The notes below the pieces were generated by a model that was not told the origin of the DNA, did not search any database, and saw only the letters and a program-made list of their open reading frames with translations. A program made the position numbers and the translations under genes. DNA of 64,000 nucleotides from CAWBAT01 sp963810905 (lineage in GTDB: Bacteria; Acidobacteriota; Terriglobia; Versatilivoradales; Versatilivoraceae), in contig CAWEPG010000005.1 in the NCBI GenBank assembly GCA_963810905.1, positions 1 to 64,000 of the forward strand. The letters run 5' to 3'. This document shows positions 55,482-63,655 of this stretch, one piece after another. Numbering within the stretch: the stretch's first letter is position 1; every line of letters starts with the position of its first letter.

Positions 55482-55721
55482 CTAAAATGGGTCCCCCGCT
55501 TGGCGGTTAAGGGAGTCGAATTCCACCTCCTTAGTACACATTTGAGGAGGCACAATCCCTCCACATCGCTTGGACAAATAGTAATCCAACCGCTGTTCTA
55601 TCCGGCAGGCTTCTCCGTCCCAAAAGAAGCGATCCCAATAGAAATAGGCTATCGCTCCCCGCCTGGTGAACGAGGTCCTCCCAGTCTCTCGACACTCTTG
55701 GGTGATTATCCCGTCCCGCAC
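55482..55721 (-). CDS. Excisionase-like small protein, probably N-terminally truncated
   Basis: A 79-residue frame from GTG 55721. The in-frame sequence upstream (PLYVRKW) extends to a stop without another start, so the true N-terminus may be lost. The segment WVRDGIITQECRETGRTSFT resembles the HTH_17 / Xis fold (recognition helix, then wing), although the length is atypical. It sits next to the tRNA fragment, which fits a remnant of an integrative element. No integrase gene is found nearby. Confidence 0.42.
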   Translation of the reverse strand: MRDGIITQECRETGRTSFTRRGAIAYFYWDRFFWDGEACRIEQRLDYYLSKRCGGIVPPQMCTKEVEFDSLNRQAGDPF

Positions 55722-56122
55722 CCACTTCCTAACATAAAGAGGCTTCTTGGGAGGGATTAACCCTTAATAAGATTCTCCCCTCACTACTAGCAGAACCTTT
55801 CGGCTCCCACACAAAGTTAGAATGAATCGCTCCCAAATCAGAAACGACGGCGATTGATAGCACTTGGACTGCGTAACCATTCACAAGTGACTATGGGGGC
55901 AACCCACACTTCTGACTGCATAAGCCTTCCACCTTCTCATTTCGACTATTCGGCACAATCATTCCCATCTTCATTCCATTTCTGGTAACTAAGAGTCTGG
56001 TTAACCAAGCAGTCTGTCTGAAAAACTCGGACAGCAAAACGCAGTACCGCCCGTCCGGCCAAGCGGGAAGGACACAAATGAGTGAGAATTTAATTTCAAA
56101 TATATCAAAGGATGAGACTCCA
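55722..56122. other. Intergenic region right of the att-like site
   Basis: No gene is supported in this stretch, which lies on the element side of the tRNA-Arg fragment. A plus-strand frame covering 55305-55760 is rejected because it overlaps the excisionase-like frame and shows no domain. Confidence 0.3.
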
Positions 56123-56620
56123 ATGAAAAAAGCGTATGTGATGTTATGTCTAATGCTGTTTGTTTCTCCGTTGTTTGCCGATGACCTTGATACGGCTGTG
56201 CGCTGGAAGAGCATCGTGGGGGTGATCACTGCCGCGAATACTGATAACCCTGTAGGGAATATTCACAGCGGAACTGCAGCTTGGTCCGTGCGAAGCGGTC
56301 AGGCTCTCGTCAACCTCGCGACCAAAGATGTCTTTTTCGAAGTCGAGGGACTTGTCTTCAATGGGACGATTTTCAGTGGCACACCGGGCCCTGTCACTGC
56401 GGTGACTGGTACACTGGTATGCAACGACGCGTCTCAGACCACCTTTGACACGCCGATCGTGACCCTCGACGGGCATGGTAACGCCCAATTTGCGGGTCAT
56501 GTCGCTAACATCCCGTTTTCATGCCCCAATCCAAACTTCCTTGTGCGCGTTGCGGCTCCAACGGGCGCTGCCGGCCGCTGGCTTGCCACTGGGGCGGTAC
56601 GTACTACCGGGAGTAATTAG
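56123..56620 (+). CDS. Secreted hypothetical protein
   Basis: A 165-residue protein. The start at 56123 (MKKAYVMLCLMLFVSPLFAD) gives a clean Sec signal peptide with cleavage after LFA. The mature part has short beta-like segments, Cys pairs (VCNDAS, PFSCPN) and no recognised domain. It is likely periplasmic or extracellular. It lies alone, behind a weak ribosome site. Confidence 0.55.
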   Translation: MKKAYVMLCLMLFVSPLFADDLDTAVRWKSIVGVITAANTDNPVGNIHSGTAAWSVRSGQALVNLATKDVFFEVEGLVFNGTIFSGTPGPVTAVTGTLVCNDASQTTFDTPIVTLDGHGNAQFAGHVANIPFSCPNPNFLVRVAAPTGAAGRWLATGAVRTTGSN

Positions 56621-57151
56621 AAACGGACGTCAGGTGATTCTATAATGGGCGGGGCCTCACCAACCTCGCCTTCCTTTGCCTTTTGATCGTCTCCTGCCTG
56701 AGTGTCAGAGAGGGCAGCGTCTCGGCCTTTTTCGAGCTATTCCTGGTTGGGGGCAAGTAAGCAGACCTTGCCCCTCTCCAATGTCAACAAGGGAGGTGGC
56801 GATGGCGATCGCCTCAGCAACGACACACATCAAATGGTTTGATTTGAAAATTCAAGTTCTGGCTTCTGCGAATGCTTGGTCCGCTCGCTCATCATAAATA
56901 TAAATGGGTGATCTCCGTGAGAAATAGTCTCTTGCAGAGAGAACCCTCTGGGTCAAATGAAGGAGCACTGCCATTTTGCAGGGTACATGCATAGCATTTT
57001 GTTCCAGCATTTTGTTCCACAACAGCTACACACTTCAGTTGATAATGGGTGGTGGTAAAGCTACCCGAAAACCCTGTTATTATGAGATTATCAGGGCAAA
57101 TTTGCCTGATAATCAATATTAGGCCGCGGAGACACCCACGAGGATCACGTC
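56621..57151. other. Intergenic region before the isoprenylcysteine-type methyltransferase
   Basis: No gene is supported. It contains the inverted repeat at 57087-57113 near its right end. The left part is GC-rich and unremarkable. Confidence 0.35.
57087..57113. promoter_or_regulatory. Near-perfect palindrome ATTATCAGG...CCTGATAAT
   Basis: The left arm ATTATCAGGGCAAA (57087-57100) pairs with TTTGCCTGATAAT (57101-57113) with a single base missing. A partial third half-site, CCCTG, is at 57072-57076. It ends 38 bases before the methyltransferase ATG, so it could be an operator or leader hairpin. No T-run follows. Confidence 0.45.
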
Positions 57152-57580
57152 ATGATCGCTTCAGCTTTACCACTTCTGGTCGTAATCGCCGCGCTTGTCG
57201 TGCTTGGCGTCACAGGTAACCTGTTTGCCGCCTCACCTCTCGTCATTGTGGCCCAAGCCGGGGCGGTAGGGTTGAGCGTCTGGGCGCGGCGCTCATTCCA
57301 GAAGGGCGCGTTTCGAGTGACGGCGACACCTGGTAGCAATTCGATCATAAAAGGCGGTCCGTATCACTTCGTTCGGCACCCGATGTACGCAGCGGCGCTA
57401 CTCTTTATTTGGACTGCTGTGGTCAGTCATTTGTCGTTATTCACTCTGGCGATCGGCGTCGTGGTAGCCACAGTGGTCATCACCCGGGTCATCGTCGAAG
57501 AACGGCTGCTTCGCGCGCGGTATCCCGAGTACGACGACTACGCCCGATCTACGAAGGCGTTGGTCCCGTATGTGTTCTGA
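57152..57580 (+). CDS. Membrane methyltransferase, isoprenylcysteine carboxyl (ICMT)/PEMT family
   Basis: A 142-residue protein with four or so hydrophobic segments. The family signature GPYHFVRHPMYAAALLF at about residue 69 is followed by EERLLRARYPEYDDYARST, both typical of ICMT/PEMT-type methyltransferases. They use S-adenosylmethionine and act on lipid or small-molecule substrates at the membrane. The biological substrate here is not indicated. Confidence 0.8.
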   Translation: MIASALPLLVVIAALVVLGVTGNLFAASPLVIVAQAGAVGLSVWARRSFQKGAFRVTATPGSNSIIKGGPYHFVRHPMYAAALLFIWTAVVSHLSLFTLAIGVVVATVVITRVIVEERLLRARYPEYDDYARSTKALVPYVF

Positions 57581-57709
57581 GGTGGTTTAGGACGTTGCGA
57601 CCTAACATTTATAAGGACTCCCTGAGTCAAGCTGACGGTCGCGTTTTCTCCCTGCAGCTTATCAGCCGTTCGTTTACCCGTTTCCCCCGATTTGTGAACA
57701 AAGTGACAA

Positions 57710-58600
57710 ATGGCTATGGACTTTCTAGCGAGTCTTGAGAAACAAGGTAAGCTCTTCTGGATAGTCGTCGGATTCGCGCTTATCGGATGCGTAGGCACTC
57801 TTGACTCATTGACGGATCATGAATTTTCATTTTCGTTGTTCTATTTGATTCCGATCTCGCTATTGACCTGGCTCACAGGCCGGCGACTCGGAATTTTGGC
57901 ATCTTTTGCCAGTGCCTTAGTTTGGCTTATTACCGAACTGACGCCTGGGAACTCATACTCACATCCTCTCATTCATGCTTGGAATTTCCTCATTAGACTC
58001 AGTTTGTTCGATGTCGCCACGCTCCTGTTTTCAGCATTAAGAAAATCACTGGAACATGAAAGAGAATTGGCCCAGACAGACTATTTGACAGGGGCCATGA
58101 ATTCACGTGCTTTCTTTGAATTGATAAAGACGGAAATTAACCGCGTTCAGAGATATGAACATCCGTTTACGATAGCCTATATTGACATTGACAACTTTAA
58201 GACTGTGAATGACCAGATCGGACATACCGCAGGTGACCAAGTTCTCCGGGCAGTAGTTAATCAGGCCAGAGCGCATATGCGGAAAACCGATGTGGTTGCA
58301 CGGCTCGGTGGCGATGAATTTGCGTTGCTATTGCCCGAAACCGACCTGGAATCTGCGCAAGTTGTCCTTTCTAAAATTCGAGGCGGCATGTTAGCTGGCA
58401 TGCAACAAAGCGATTGGCCAGTGACTTTTAGCATTGGGGTATTGACGTGTATTGGTGAGCCACCTTCACCAGACGAACTATTCAAACTGGTCGATGAGTT
58501 GATGTACTCAGTAAAGCGTGGCAGCAAAAATGCCATCAAATACTCGACTTTGAGCTGGCCAACCCGAGCGTTCAGCCGATCAGCCAAGGTGGAGCACTGA
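57710..58600 (+). CDS. Membrane diguanylate cyclase (GGDEF)
   Basis: A 296-residue protein. Residues 15-110 are hydrophobic, with four to five helices (MASE-like sensor). The GGDEF domain follows at about 124-295, beginning DYLTGAMNSRAFFELI, with the signature GGDEF at residues 200-204. An RxxD inhibitory site (RKTD, residues 191-194) is placed 5 residues before the signature, so product feedback is possible. It makes c-di-GMP; the PilZ protein 5 kb to the left is a candidate effector. Its start ATG is at 57710. Confidence 0.93.
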   Translation: MAMDFLASLEKQGKLFWIVVGFALIGCVGTLDSLTDHEFSFSLFYLIPISLLTWLTGRRLGILASFASALVWLITELTPGNSYSHPLIHAWNFLIRLSLFDVATLLFSALRKSLEHERELAQTDYLTGAMNSRAFFELIKTEINRVQRYEHPFTIAYIDIDNFKTVNDQIGHTAGDQVLRAVVNQARAHMRKTDVVARLGGDEFALLLPETDLESAQVVLSKIRGGMLAGMQQSDWPVTFSIGVLTCIGEPPSPDELFKLVDELMYSVKRGSKNAIKYSTLSWPTRAFSRSAKVEH

Positions 58601-58610
58601 TATGAGCCGT

Positions 58611-58838
58611 GTGTGCCGATCAGGTCGAACAGATAGAGCGTGAAAGTCCCTTTCGCAACCTGATGAAGGGGTAGTGATACCAAAGCGCAAGGGCCAGGGT
58701 TACAAAACTGGGTTACGCAGATCAGCATAACCGGTTTTGTAAGAGGGATGAAGCGCCGAAGCACAGTTGTTGGGGTTTGACCCTCAAGCAACCGATCCAG
58801 CGAACCCGCCAAGCAGTGCGAAGATTGATCTCTAAAAC
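58611..58838 (+). other. Probable 5' remnant of a group II intron
   Basis: The segment begins GTGTGCC, like the GUGYG start of bacterial group II introns. It shows a domain I-like fold: ATCAGGT pairs with ACCTGAT around the hairpin GAAAGTCCCTTTC, then GGGGTAGTGATACC, GGGCCAGGGTTAC and AAGAGGGATGAAGCGCC. No intron-encoded protein or domain V follows; instead an HNH nuclease fragment begins. The remnant starts 10 bases after the diguanylate cyclase stop. I base this on motif memory, so a covariance-model search would be decisive. Confidence 0.5.
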
Positions 58839-58855
58839 GTGAGAGTGGAAATATT

Positions 58856-58990
58856 GTGTGGAACCCAAGAGATGAACTGACTCTTTCTCTTGACCTCTAC
58901 TTCCTTGGTGCTAACCCAGTTCATACTTTGGACGGGAATCCCGTGGTCGTAGCCCTCAGCGACACACTCATCCCCCAGAGCCAGCTTTAA
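58856..58990 (+). pseudogene. HNH endonuclease N-terminal fragment
   Basis: A 44-residue frame from GTG 58856. It reads WNPRDELTLSLDLYFLG, then NPVVVALSDTLIPQSQL, matching the start of McrA-like HNH nucleases (W-x-R-D-E-L-x-L-x-L-D-L-Y and PEVVxLSxxLN). The frame ends in TAA before any HNH motif. In-frame codons also continue upstream without an obvious start, so this is a broken or truncated copy, perhaps damaged with the neighbouring intron-like element. Confidence 0.55.
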
Positions 58991-59010
58991 CTTTTGCAAT
59001 TAAGCAAAAG
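58991..59010. other. Hairpin downstream of the Flp pilin gene
   Basis: CTTTTGC (58991-58997) and GCAAAAG (59104-equivalent 58904 offset: 59004-59010) pair around AATTAA. It is 7 bases past the pilin stop on the minus strand. It has no T-run, so it may be a weak terminator or an mRNA-stabilising hairpin. Confidence 0.4.
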
Positions 59011-59017
59011 AGCTCGA

Positions 59018-59191
59018 TTAAGAGCCCGATTCCAGAGTAGATTTCGCCCTGACAAAGACGTTGCTTATAGCCTGTCCTAATACAGGAAGCGCTGTGATAG
59101 CCGCAAGAGCCAGGAACACTAGCAACAGTGCATACTCGACCAGATCTTGCCCTTCTTCTTCATAGACGAATCTCTTGATTAACTCTGACAT
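59018..59191 (-). CDS. Flp family type IVb pilin
   Basis: A 57-residue protein behind GGAGG. Its N-terminus carries MSELIKRFVYEEEGQDLVEY, followed by ALLLVFLALAAI, so it has the Flp/Fap signature: basic leader, Glu at the +5-like position, then a hydrophobic helix. The usual prepilin site precedes the EEEGQDLVEYALL helix. Flp pilins assemble into Tad pili. No tad/cpa/rcp assembly genes are in the window, so it is an orphan or its locus lies elsewhere. Its small size makes it easy to miss. Confidence 0.88.
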   Translation of the reverse strand: MSELIKRFVYEEEGQDLVEYALLLVFLALAAITALPVLGQAISNVFVRAKSTLESGS

Positions 59192-59472
59192 TGATATTTA
59201 CCTCCAAGGTAAAGTGCCCTCTCAACAATCTGGCATTTTTAGAAGCCAATCGGGGAAAAGAAAACGGCTGTTCACAATGCCTTTTATTTCTCAATGCAAT
59301 ATCTCAAACGACTACCATTTGCAAAAAAGATTTCACATAAAAGAATAGATTGTTTCCAACATTTTTTCGATCAGACAATAACAAATGTGTCACCAGTTCA
59401 TGAAACTCTGTAAGCTCTTAGAAGTTCAGAATAAGGAAGAGGCAATCTCATTCAGTTTGCCGACCAATATTG

Positions 59473-59784
59473 CTATTTTGGGGTCCTCTTAGGCACGTTC
59501 GGGCTGATCACAGTTCTCCTACGTTCAATCCCTTCTGGTGGTGCCGTCAGTCGCACTCTGCGGTCTCTGATGATCCCCTTATTGAGTAACACACTGACAA
59601 CATTTCTACGGTCTTCATCGAGCACACGAACAACGTCCGATATACTGTATTGATGATTTACGAAAAGATTACAGATAGTCACAGCTCTCTTACTCTTTGG
59701 ATCAAGGTTCGAGGTGTCGGACGGCAAGGTGAAACCTACCCGGACGTGAAAACCATCTCGCTCCTGAGATATCGATTGGTTCAT
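59473..59784 (-). CDS. Small HTH-like protein, paralogue of the 17.6-kb gene
   Basis: A 103-residue protein behind GAGGAGG, 8 bases from the ATG. The core (residues 30-80) reads TICNLFVNHQYSISDVVRVL then VVSVLLNKGIIRDRR, matching the gene at 17607-17921. It has a basic C-terminal tail (PNVPKRTPK). It is divergent from the thermonuclease gene, whose GTG start is only 20 bases away, so both promoters must overlap. A DNA-binding role is inferred from the helix pattern and the basic arm. Confidence 0.62.
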   Translation of the reverse strand: MNQSISQERDGFHVRVGFTLPSDTSNLDPKSKRAVTICNLFVNHQYSISDVVRVLDEDRRNVVSVLLNKGIIRDRRVRLTAPPEGIERRRTVISPNVPKRTPK

Positions 59785-59804
59785 GAGAAGTTCCTCCTCT
59801 CATC

Positions 59805-60395
59805 GTGAAGATGATTGGAATATTTTGTAAAAGTTGGGCGGTATTGCCGAGATTACTGTCTTTCATCGGCACTGGGCTGGGAATCTTTAATTTTCTGGTG
59901 CTGAGCACCGAGATTCGTGCAGATGATTTCTCTGGCCGTGTCGTCAGCACCTCTGATAGGGACACCATCCGCGTCATGCACGATGGCAGATCTGAGAAAA
60001 TCAGGCTCTACGGCATTGATTCTCCTGAAAAGGGGCAAGCATTCGGCAACAGAGCCAAGCAATTTGTCGCCACACTGGCATTCGGCAAAAAGGTCAAAGT
60101 CGAAGTCAAGGACCAGGAGCGTTATGGGCGGACGGTTGCTGATGCAAATTTGCTAGATGGAAGAAATCTGAACCATGAGATCGTGAAGGCGGGCTTTGCG
60201 CCGTGGTTCAGGAAGTATGCGCCGAAGGACAAAGAGTTAGACTCGCTGGAATCTGAAGCAAGGCATGCCAAGCGCGGTTTGTGGGCGGAGTATCGAGAAC
60301 CTGTGCCACCGTGGGATTACCTCACACTGATGAGGCAGGGCAGACCTGGTGAGGTGAATGAAAAGAATGACAGCGCGCGCATTTCTTCATCCTAA
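59805..60395 (+). CDS. Thermonuclease (SNase-like) secreted nuclease
   Basis: A 196-residue protein. The GTG at 59805 or the ATG at 59811 starts a leader with a hydrophobic stretch (about residues 14-38), so it is exported or membrane-anchored. The SNase fold has DRDTIRV, then KIRLYGIDSPEKGQ (the Arg and Glu of the active site), GKKVKVEVKDQERYGRTVA (second Arg), and GLWAEYREPVPPWDY at the end. It cuts DNA and RNA in a calcium-dependent manner. It lies 20 bases from the divergent HTH gene. Confidence 0.9.
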   Translation: MKMIGIFCKSWAVLPRLLSFIGTGLGIFNFLVLSTEIRADDFSGRVVSTSDRDTIRVMHDGRSEKIRLYGIDSPEKGQAFGNRAKQFVATLAFGKKVKVEVKDQERYGRTVADANLLDGRNLNHEIVKAGFAPWFRKYAPKDKELDSLESEARHAKRGLWAEYREPVPPWDYLTLMRQGRPGEVNEKNDSARISSS

Positions 60396-60703
60396 CAAAA
60401 ACTCGAATCGCCTGGAGTTGTATCACGAATTAGCCATTTTCCAGGGACAGACTACCTGAAGAGGTCTCGTCGTTGATGCCGAGCCTTTCGAACTCGCATG
60501 GATCGATGTCTGGTGCTGCTGCGGGAGCCCGAACTTGCATCCTTCCCCACAGTTAGCTGGCATTTTTCAGCACTTAAAATTCCCTGTAATTTGGCGATTC
60601 CCGGGGCGGCGGCTTTTTGACGACAGACAGAACGCTACGCTAAATCAATCCGAATGCCTGATTTCTTTTTACCTATATAATTGTCTTGCTTACTTGCTTT
60701 GAA
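60396..60703. other. Intergenic region between thermonuclease and the adenylation-domain gene
   Basis: No gene is supported. The two flanking genes converge here. I see no clear terminator hairpin with a T-run. Confidence 0.3.
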
Positions 60704-63655
60704 TCATCTATCGATGTTCTGCTCAAGATTCGCCAGCTTCTGTGTTTGCTCGGCTAGAACGTATGCGGCTTTTCGTAAGCCGTCGAACTGTGATGCCACA
60801 TCGACCATGAAATCCTCTGAGAACTGTCTACTAAAATTCCAATTGTGACCTAATGCGTTAACCTCCGTCACGAACAGTCGCCCGGTGCTGGCTTCTTTCA
60901 ATACATCGACACCCAACAACGGCAAGTCAGGAAATGCGCGGGCAGCGCGTTCACCAAACCGAATGATATCGGCATCATCACAGCACTCAGCGTTGGAGTC
61001 GCGTACGTTGGCGACGATTGACGGGCTATTACCCAATGGTCCTCTCGAGTCGAAATCGTTGGGTCCGCTCAGAACAGGTCGGTTTTTATTGCCTGTCAGC
61101 CGCATGCAATAGAGCACGCGACCGAACAGGGTATTAACGCGGTAGCTGACTGGCCAGAGGCCGGTATAGATAAATTCCTGCACTAGCAAGACGGGACTGG
61201 GGCCCGCGGCCGCAGTCACTATGTGTTTCCAGCGAACCCGCCTACGTTTGACAATGCGCACCTCGGCACCTTTGGCCCCGTAGTCGGGCTTGCGCACGAC
61301 ATAATCGCCGAAGCCATCGAGGTTGGGAATTTCTCCTTCCCGTAGGGTTACCCAACTCGGCACGGAGATACCGGCTTCAGCAAGTATCGAGTACTCCTCG
61401 CTCTTACTCAGCGGAAAACCACAGGCGATACGGCCGGGAATACGCGGTCGATTGCGGATCAAAGCCGGTGAAAAGAAAAGTGTCGGTCGGTTGGGCAGCT
61501 CGACCGACCATCGGGGCTTGTCCTCGACGATCGCCGTGTGAATCGTCGGATCGAGTTCCTCGACCAGGCGGGAGACCCTTTCATAACTGTCCCGATCGCC
61601 GTCGTCGCCGAGAAACAAGACGAGATTGCAATAGCGTGCGCCGAATAGGGGAGACGGATCTGTGGGACAAGCAAAGTCGCTCGTAACAGTTGGAACTCTC
61701 TGATCTATCGCAGTGGCGAGAGGATCCTGCAGGGCTGAAGCCGGATTTGATACATTCGCCACTACGACAGGTTTGGCAATGAACGGCGTTCTGTCCTCGG
61801 TAGAGGCGAGAGCCTCAATTCGCTCCGCGAGCCTTGCGATGGTCGGGTGATCTAAAACTTCCGCCACCGATAAGTTCAGGCCCAGGTCCATGTGGAGCCT
61901 GGAAATTAAGCGCATGGCACTCAATGAGTGCCCTCCCAGGTCCATGAAGTGATCGTGCACACCTACTCGAGTTAAACCAAGAATTTCGCACCAATACTCC
62001 GCGAGCACAGTTTCCGAATGAGTTCGCGGGGCAAAGGCATCCTTCCGTACCTCGTCAGGCGTCTCTTCGGGTTCGGGGAGCATCCGCCGGTCGACTTTCC
62101 CAGTTTCCGTGAGGGGAAGTTTTTTGATGACCACAAACTTTGCCGGAATAAACTCTAACGGTAATCGCTCACGGAGATAGGCTCGCATTTCCGGAGCCGC
62201 CGGTGGATATTCCGTTTCGGGAACAACATATGCAACCAGTGAAGGCTCGCCATCTCCGACTTGGCGAACGGTTACAGCGCACGCCGCTACCAGTGGGTAA
62301 CCCGTGAGCGCATCCTCGACCTCTTGCGGTACTACCCGGACACCTCGAATTTTTACTTGATCATCGCGCCGCCCTATTAGCCGATAGAGCCCATTCTCGA
62401 TTTCAATACCGAGATCACCGGTCCGATAAAAGAGCGTCCGGCCGCAACCAGGTGCATTCAGTTCAATAAAGGCGTTTCGGGTCGCCTCGTCATCGCGGAA
62501 GTAGCCCAAGCTTAAAGTCGGTCCACCGATTAGAATCTCACCGATTTGTCCGGGCACACAGCGTTTGCCGTGCTCATCTATTAGAAGGATGTCCACGCCC
62601 GGCAATGGCCGCCCGATGGGGATAAAGTCGCGCTTAAGGTCGGCCGGTTCTACTATGTGGTAGAACTGCATCATCGTGGCTTCGGTGGGCCCATAGAGGT
62701 TGACCAATTGGGTGTTGGTTTTGAAGCGCCTCCGCCAGCGAGACACGAGCGAAACATGCAAAAATTCACCGGAAATCAGGGCTAGTCGAAGATCCGGGAG
62801 GCGCCGGATCCGAGGTGGCGTGCTTACTAACGAATTCAAAAGGGTCGGTCCACAATGCATGAGGTTGATCTTCGCATCACGAAGCCATTCGAGGAGTGTT
62901 TCCGGCATCAGACGCGCTGGTCGATCTGGGGGGATGCAGATGGTTCCCCCTGCGCAGAGCGGAACAAAGATGTCCCTAAAATACGGATCGAATGTTGGCG
63001 TGATCAGCTGGCTCACGCGACAGCCACGGGGAATCTGAAAGGCCTCGATCTCCCAGGCAATACGCCTCGCCAACTTATCTAAACTTCCGGCTACGCCTTT
63101 CGGCTGTCCTGTGGAGCCGGAAGTGAAATAAACATATGACGGTACGTCAATCGGCGAGACGAAGATCTCGGTTGGAGGAGGGACGCGAGTCAGTGACGAT
63201 TCCCCGTCAGGTATGCATTCACTTGTTATCGGAACTGTCAGTACCGGAGTTGGCTCATCCAGACCCGCGGCCAAACTCTTGACTGCGGTATAGTTTGATG
63301 TGCTAGTCAGAAACATTTTTGGTTTGAGCCATTTAACGATAAGGCGCAGCCGTTCCGCTGGCGAGTCATCATTCAGCGGTACGAAGATACAACCCGCCTC
63401 TAACACTCCAAGCATTACAGTGACGAGGGCAACCCGATCCGGGACCATGACGACGATCGCTTCACTGGGCGCGCAGGAGGATCCTCTTATCATTGCCGCA
63501 ATGGAGTTGGCTAGACGGCCCAGTTCGGCGTAACTTACGCGTCTCTTTCCCGACTCGATAGCAAGGGCCGCGGGATGATCGCGACACTCGGTCCGGACCT
63601 GTTCGAGCAGGTTGAGCAATGCATTAACAGCGGTGTGCGACTCAATGTATCCCAT
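60704..63655 (-). CDS. NRPS-like adenylation–carrier–ATP-grasp fusion protein
   Basis: A 983-residue protein with three parts. The adenylation domain (about 15-530) has all core motifs: FTSGSTGQPKG (177-187), YGPTEA (321-326), YRTGDLG (410-416) and TETGK with the catalytic Lys (K520). TFDPYFRDIF carries the Asp that usually contacts the amino group. A carrier domain follows with LGGHS (573-577; Ser577 receives phosphopantetheine). After a linker, an ATP-grasp domain fills about 690-983 (VVRKPDYGAKGAEV, then VTEVNALGHNWNFS with Mg-binding Glu/Asn). The organisation predicts loading of an amino acid onto the carrier and its ligation by a carboxylate-amine ligase. The substrates are unknown. There is no condensation or thioesterase domain. 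Confidence 0.85.
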   Translation of the reverse strand: MGYIESHTAVNALLNLLEQVRTECRDHPAALAIESGKRRVSYAELGRLANSIAAMIRGSSCAPSEAIVVMVPDRVALVTVMLGVLEAGCIFVPLNDDSPAERLRLIVKWLKPKMFLTSTSNYTAVKSLAAGLDEPTPVLTVPITSECIPDGESSLTRVPPPTEIFVSPIDVPSYVYFTSGSTGQPKGVAGSLDKLARRIAWEIEAFQIPRGCRVSQLITPTFDPYFRDIFVPLCAGGTICIPPDRPARLMPETLLEWLRDAKINLMHCGPTLLNSLVSTPPRIRRLPDLRLALISGEFLHVSLVSRWRRRFKTNTQLVNLYGPTEATMMQFYHIVEPADLKRDFIPIGRPLPGVDILLIDEHGKRCVPGQIGEILIGGPTLSLGYFRDDEATRNAFIELNAPGCGRTLFYRTGDLGIEIENGLYRLIGRRDDQVKIRGVRVVPQEVEDALTGYPLVAACAVTVRQVGDGEPSLVAYVVPETEYPPAAPEMRAYLRERLPLEFIPAKFVVIKKLPLTETGKVDRRMLPEPEETPDEVRKDAFAPRTHSETVLAEYWCEILGLTRVGVHDHFMDLGGHSLSAMRLISRLHMDLGLNLSVAEVLDHPTIARLAERIEALASTEDRTPFIAKPVVVANVSNPASALQDPLATAIDQRVPTVTSDFACPTDPSPLFGARYCNLVLFLGDDGDRDSYERVSRLVEELDPTIHTAIVEDKPRWSVELPNRPTLFFSPALIRNRPRIPGRIACGFPLSKSEEYSILAEAGISVPSWVTLREGEIPNLDGFGDYVVRKPDYGAKGAEVRIVKRRRVRWKHIVTAAAGPSPVLLVQEFIYTGLWPVSYRVNTLFGRVLYCMRLTGNKNRPVLSGPNDFDSRGPLGNSPSIVANVRDSNAECCDDADIIRFGERAARAFPDLPLLGVDVLKEASTGRLFVTEVNALGHNWNFSRQFSEDFMVDVASQFDGLRKAAYVLAEQTQKLANLEQNIDR

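Noticed and set aside
55305..55760. Plus-strand 151-residue frame
   Set aside because: It overlaps the excisionase-like frame, has no domain or ribosome site, and starts within the tRNA-adjacent sequence.
56676..56897. Plus-strand 73-residue frame
   Set aside because: No start signal, no domain, composition like non-coding GC-rich DNA.
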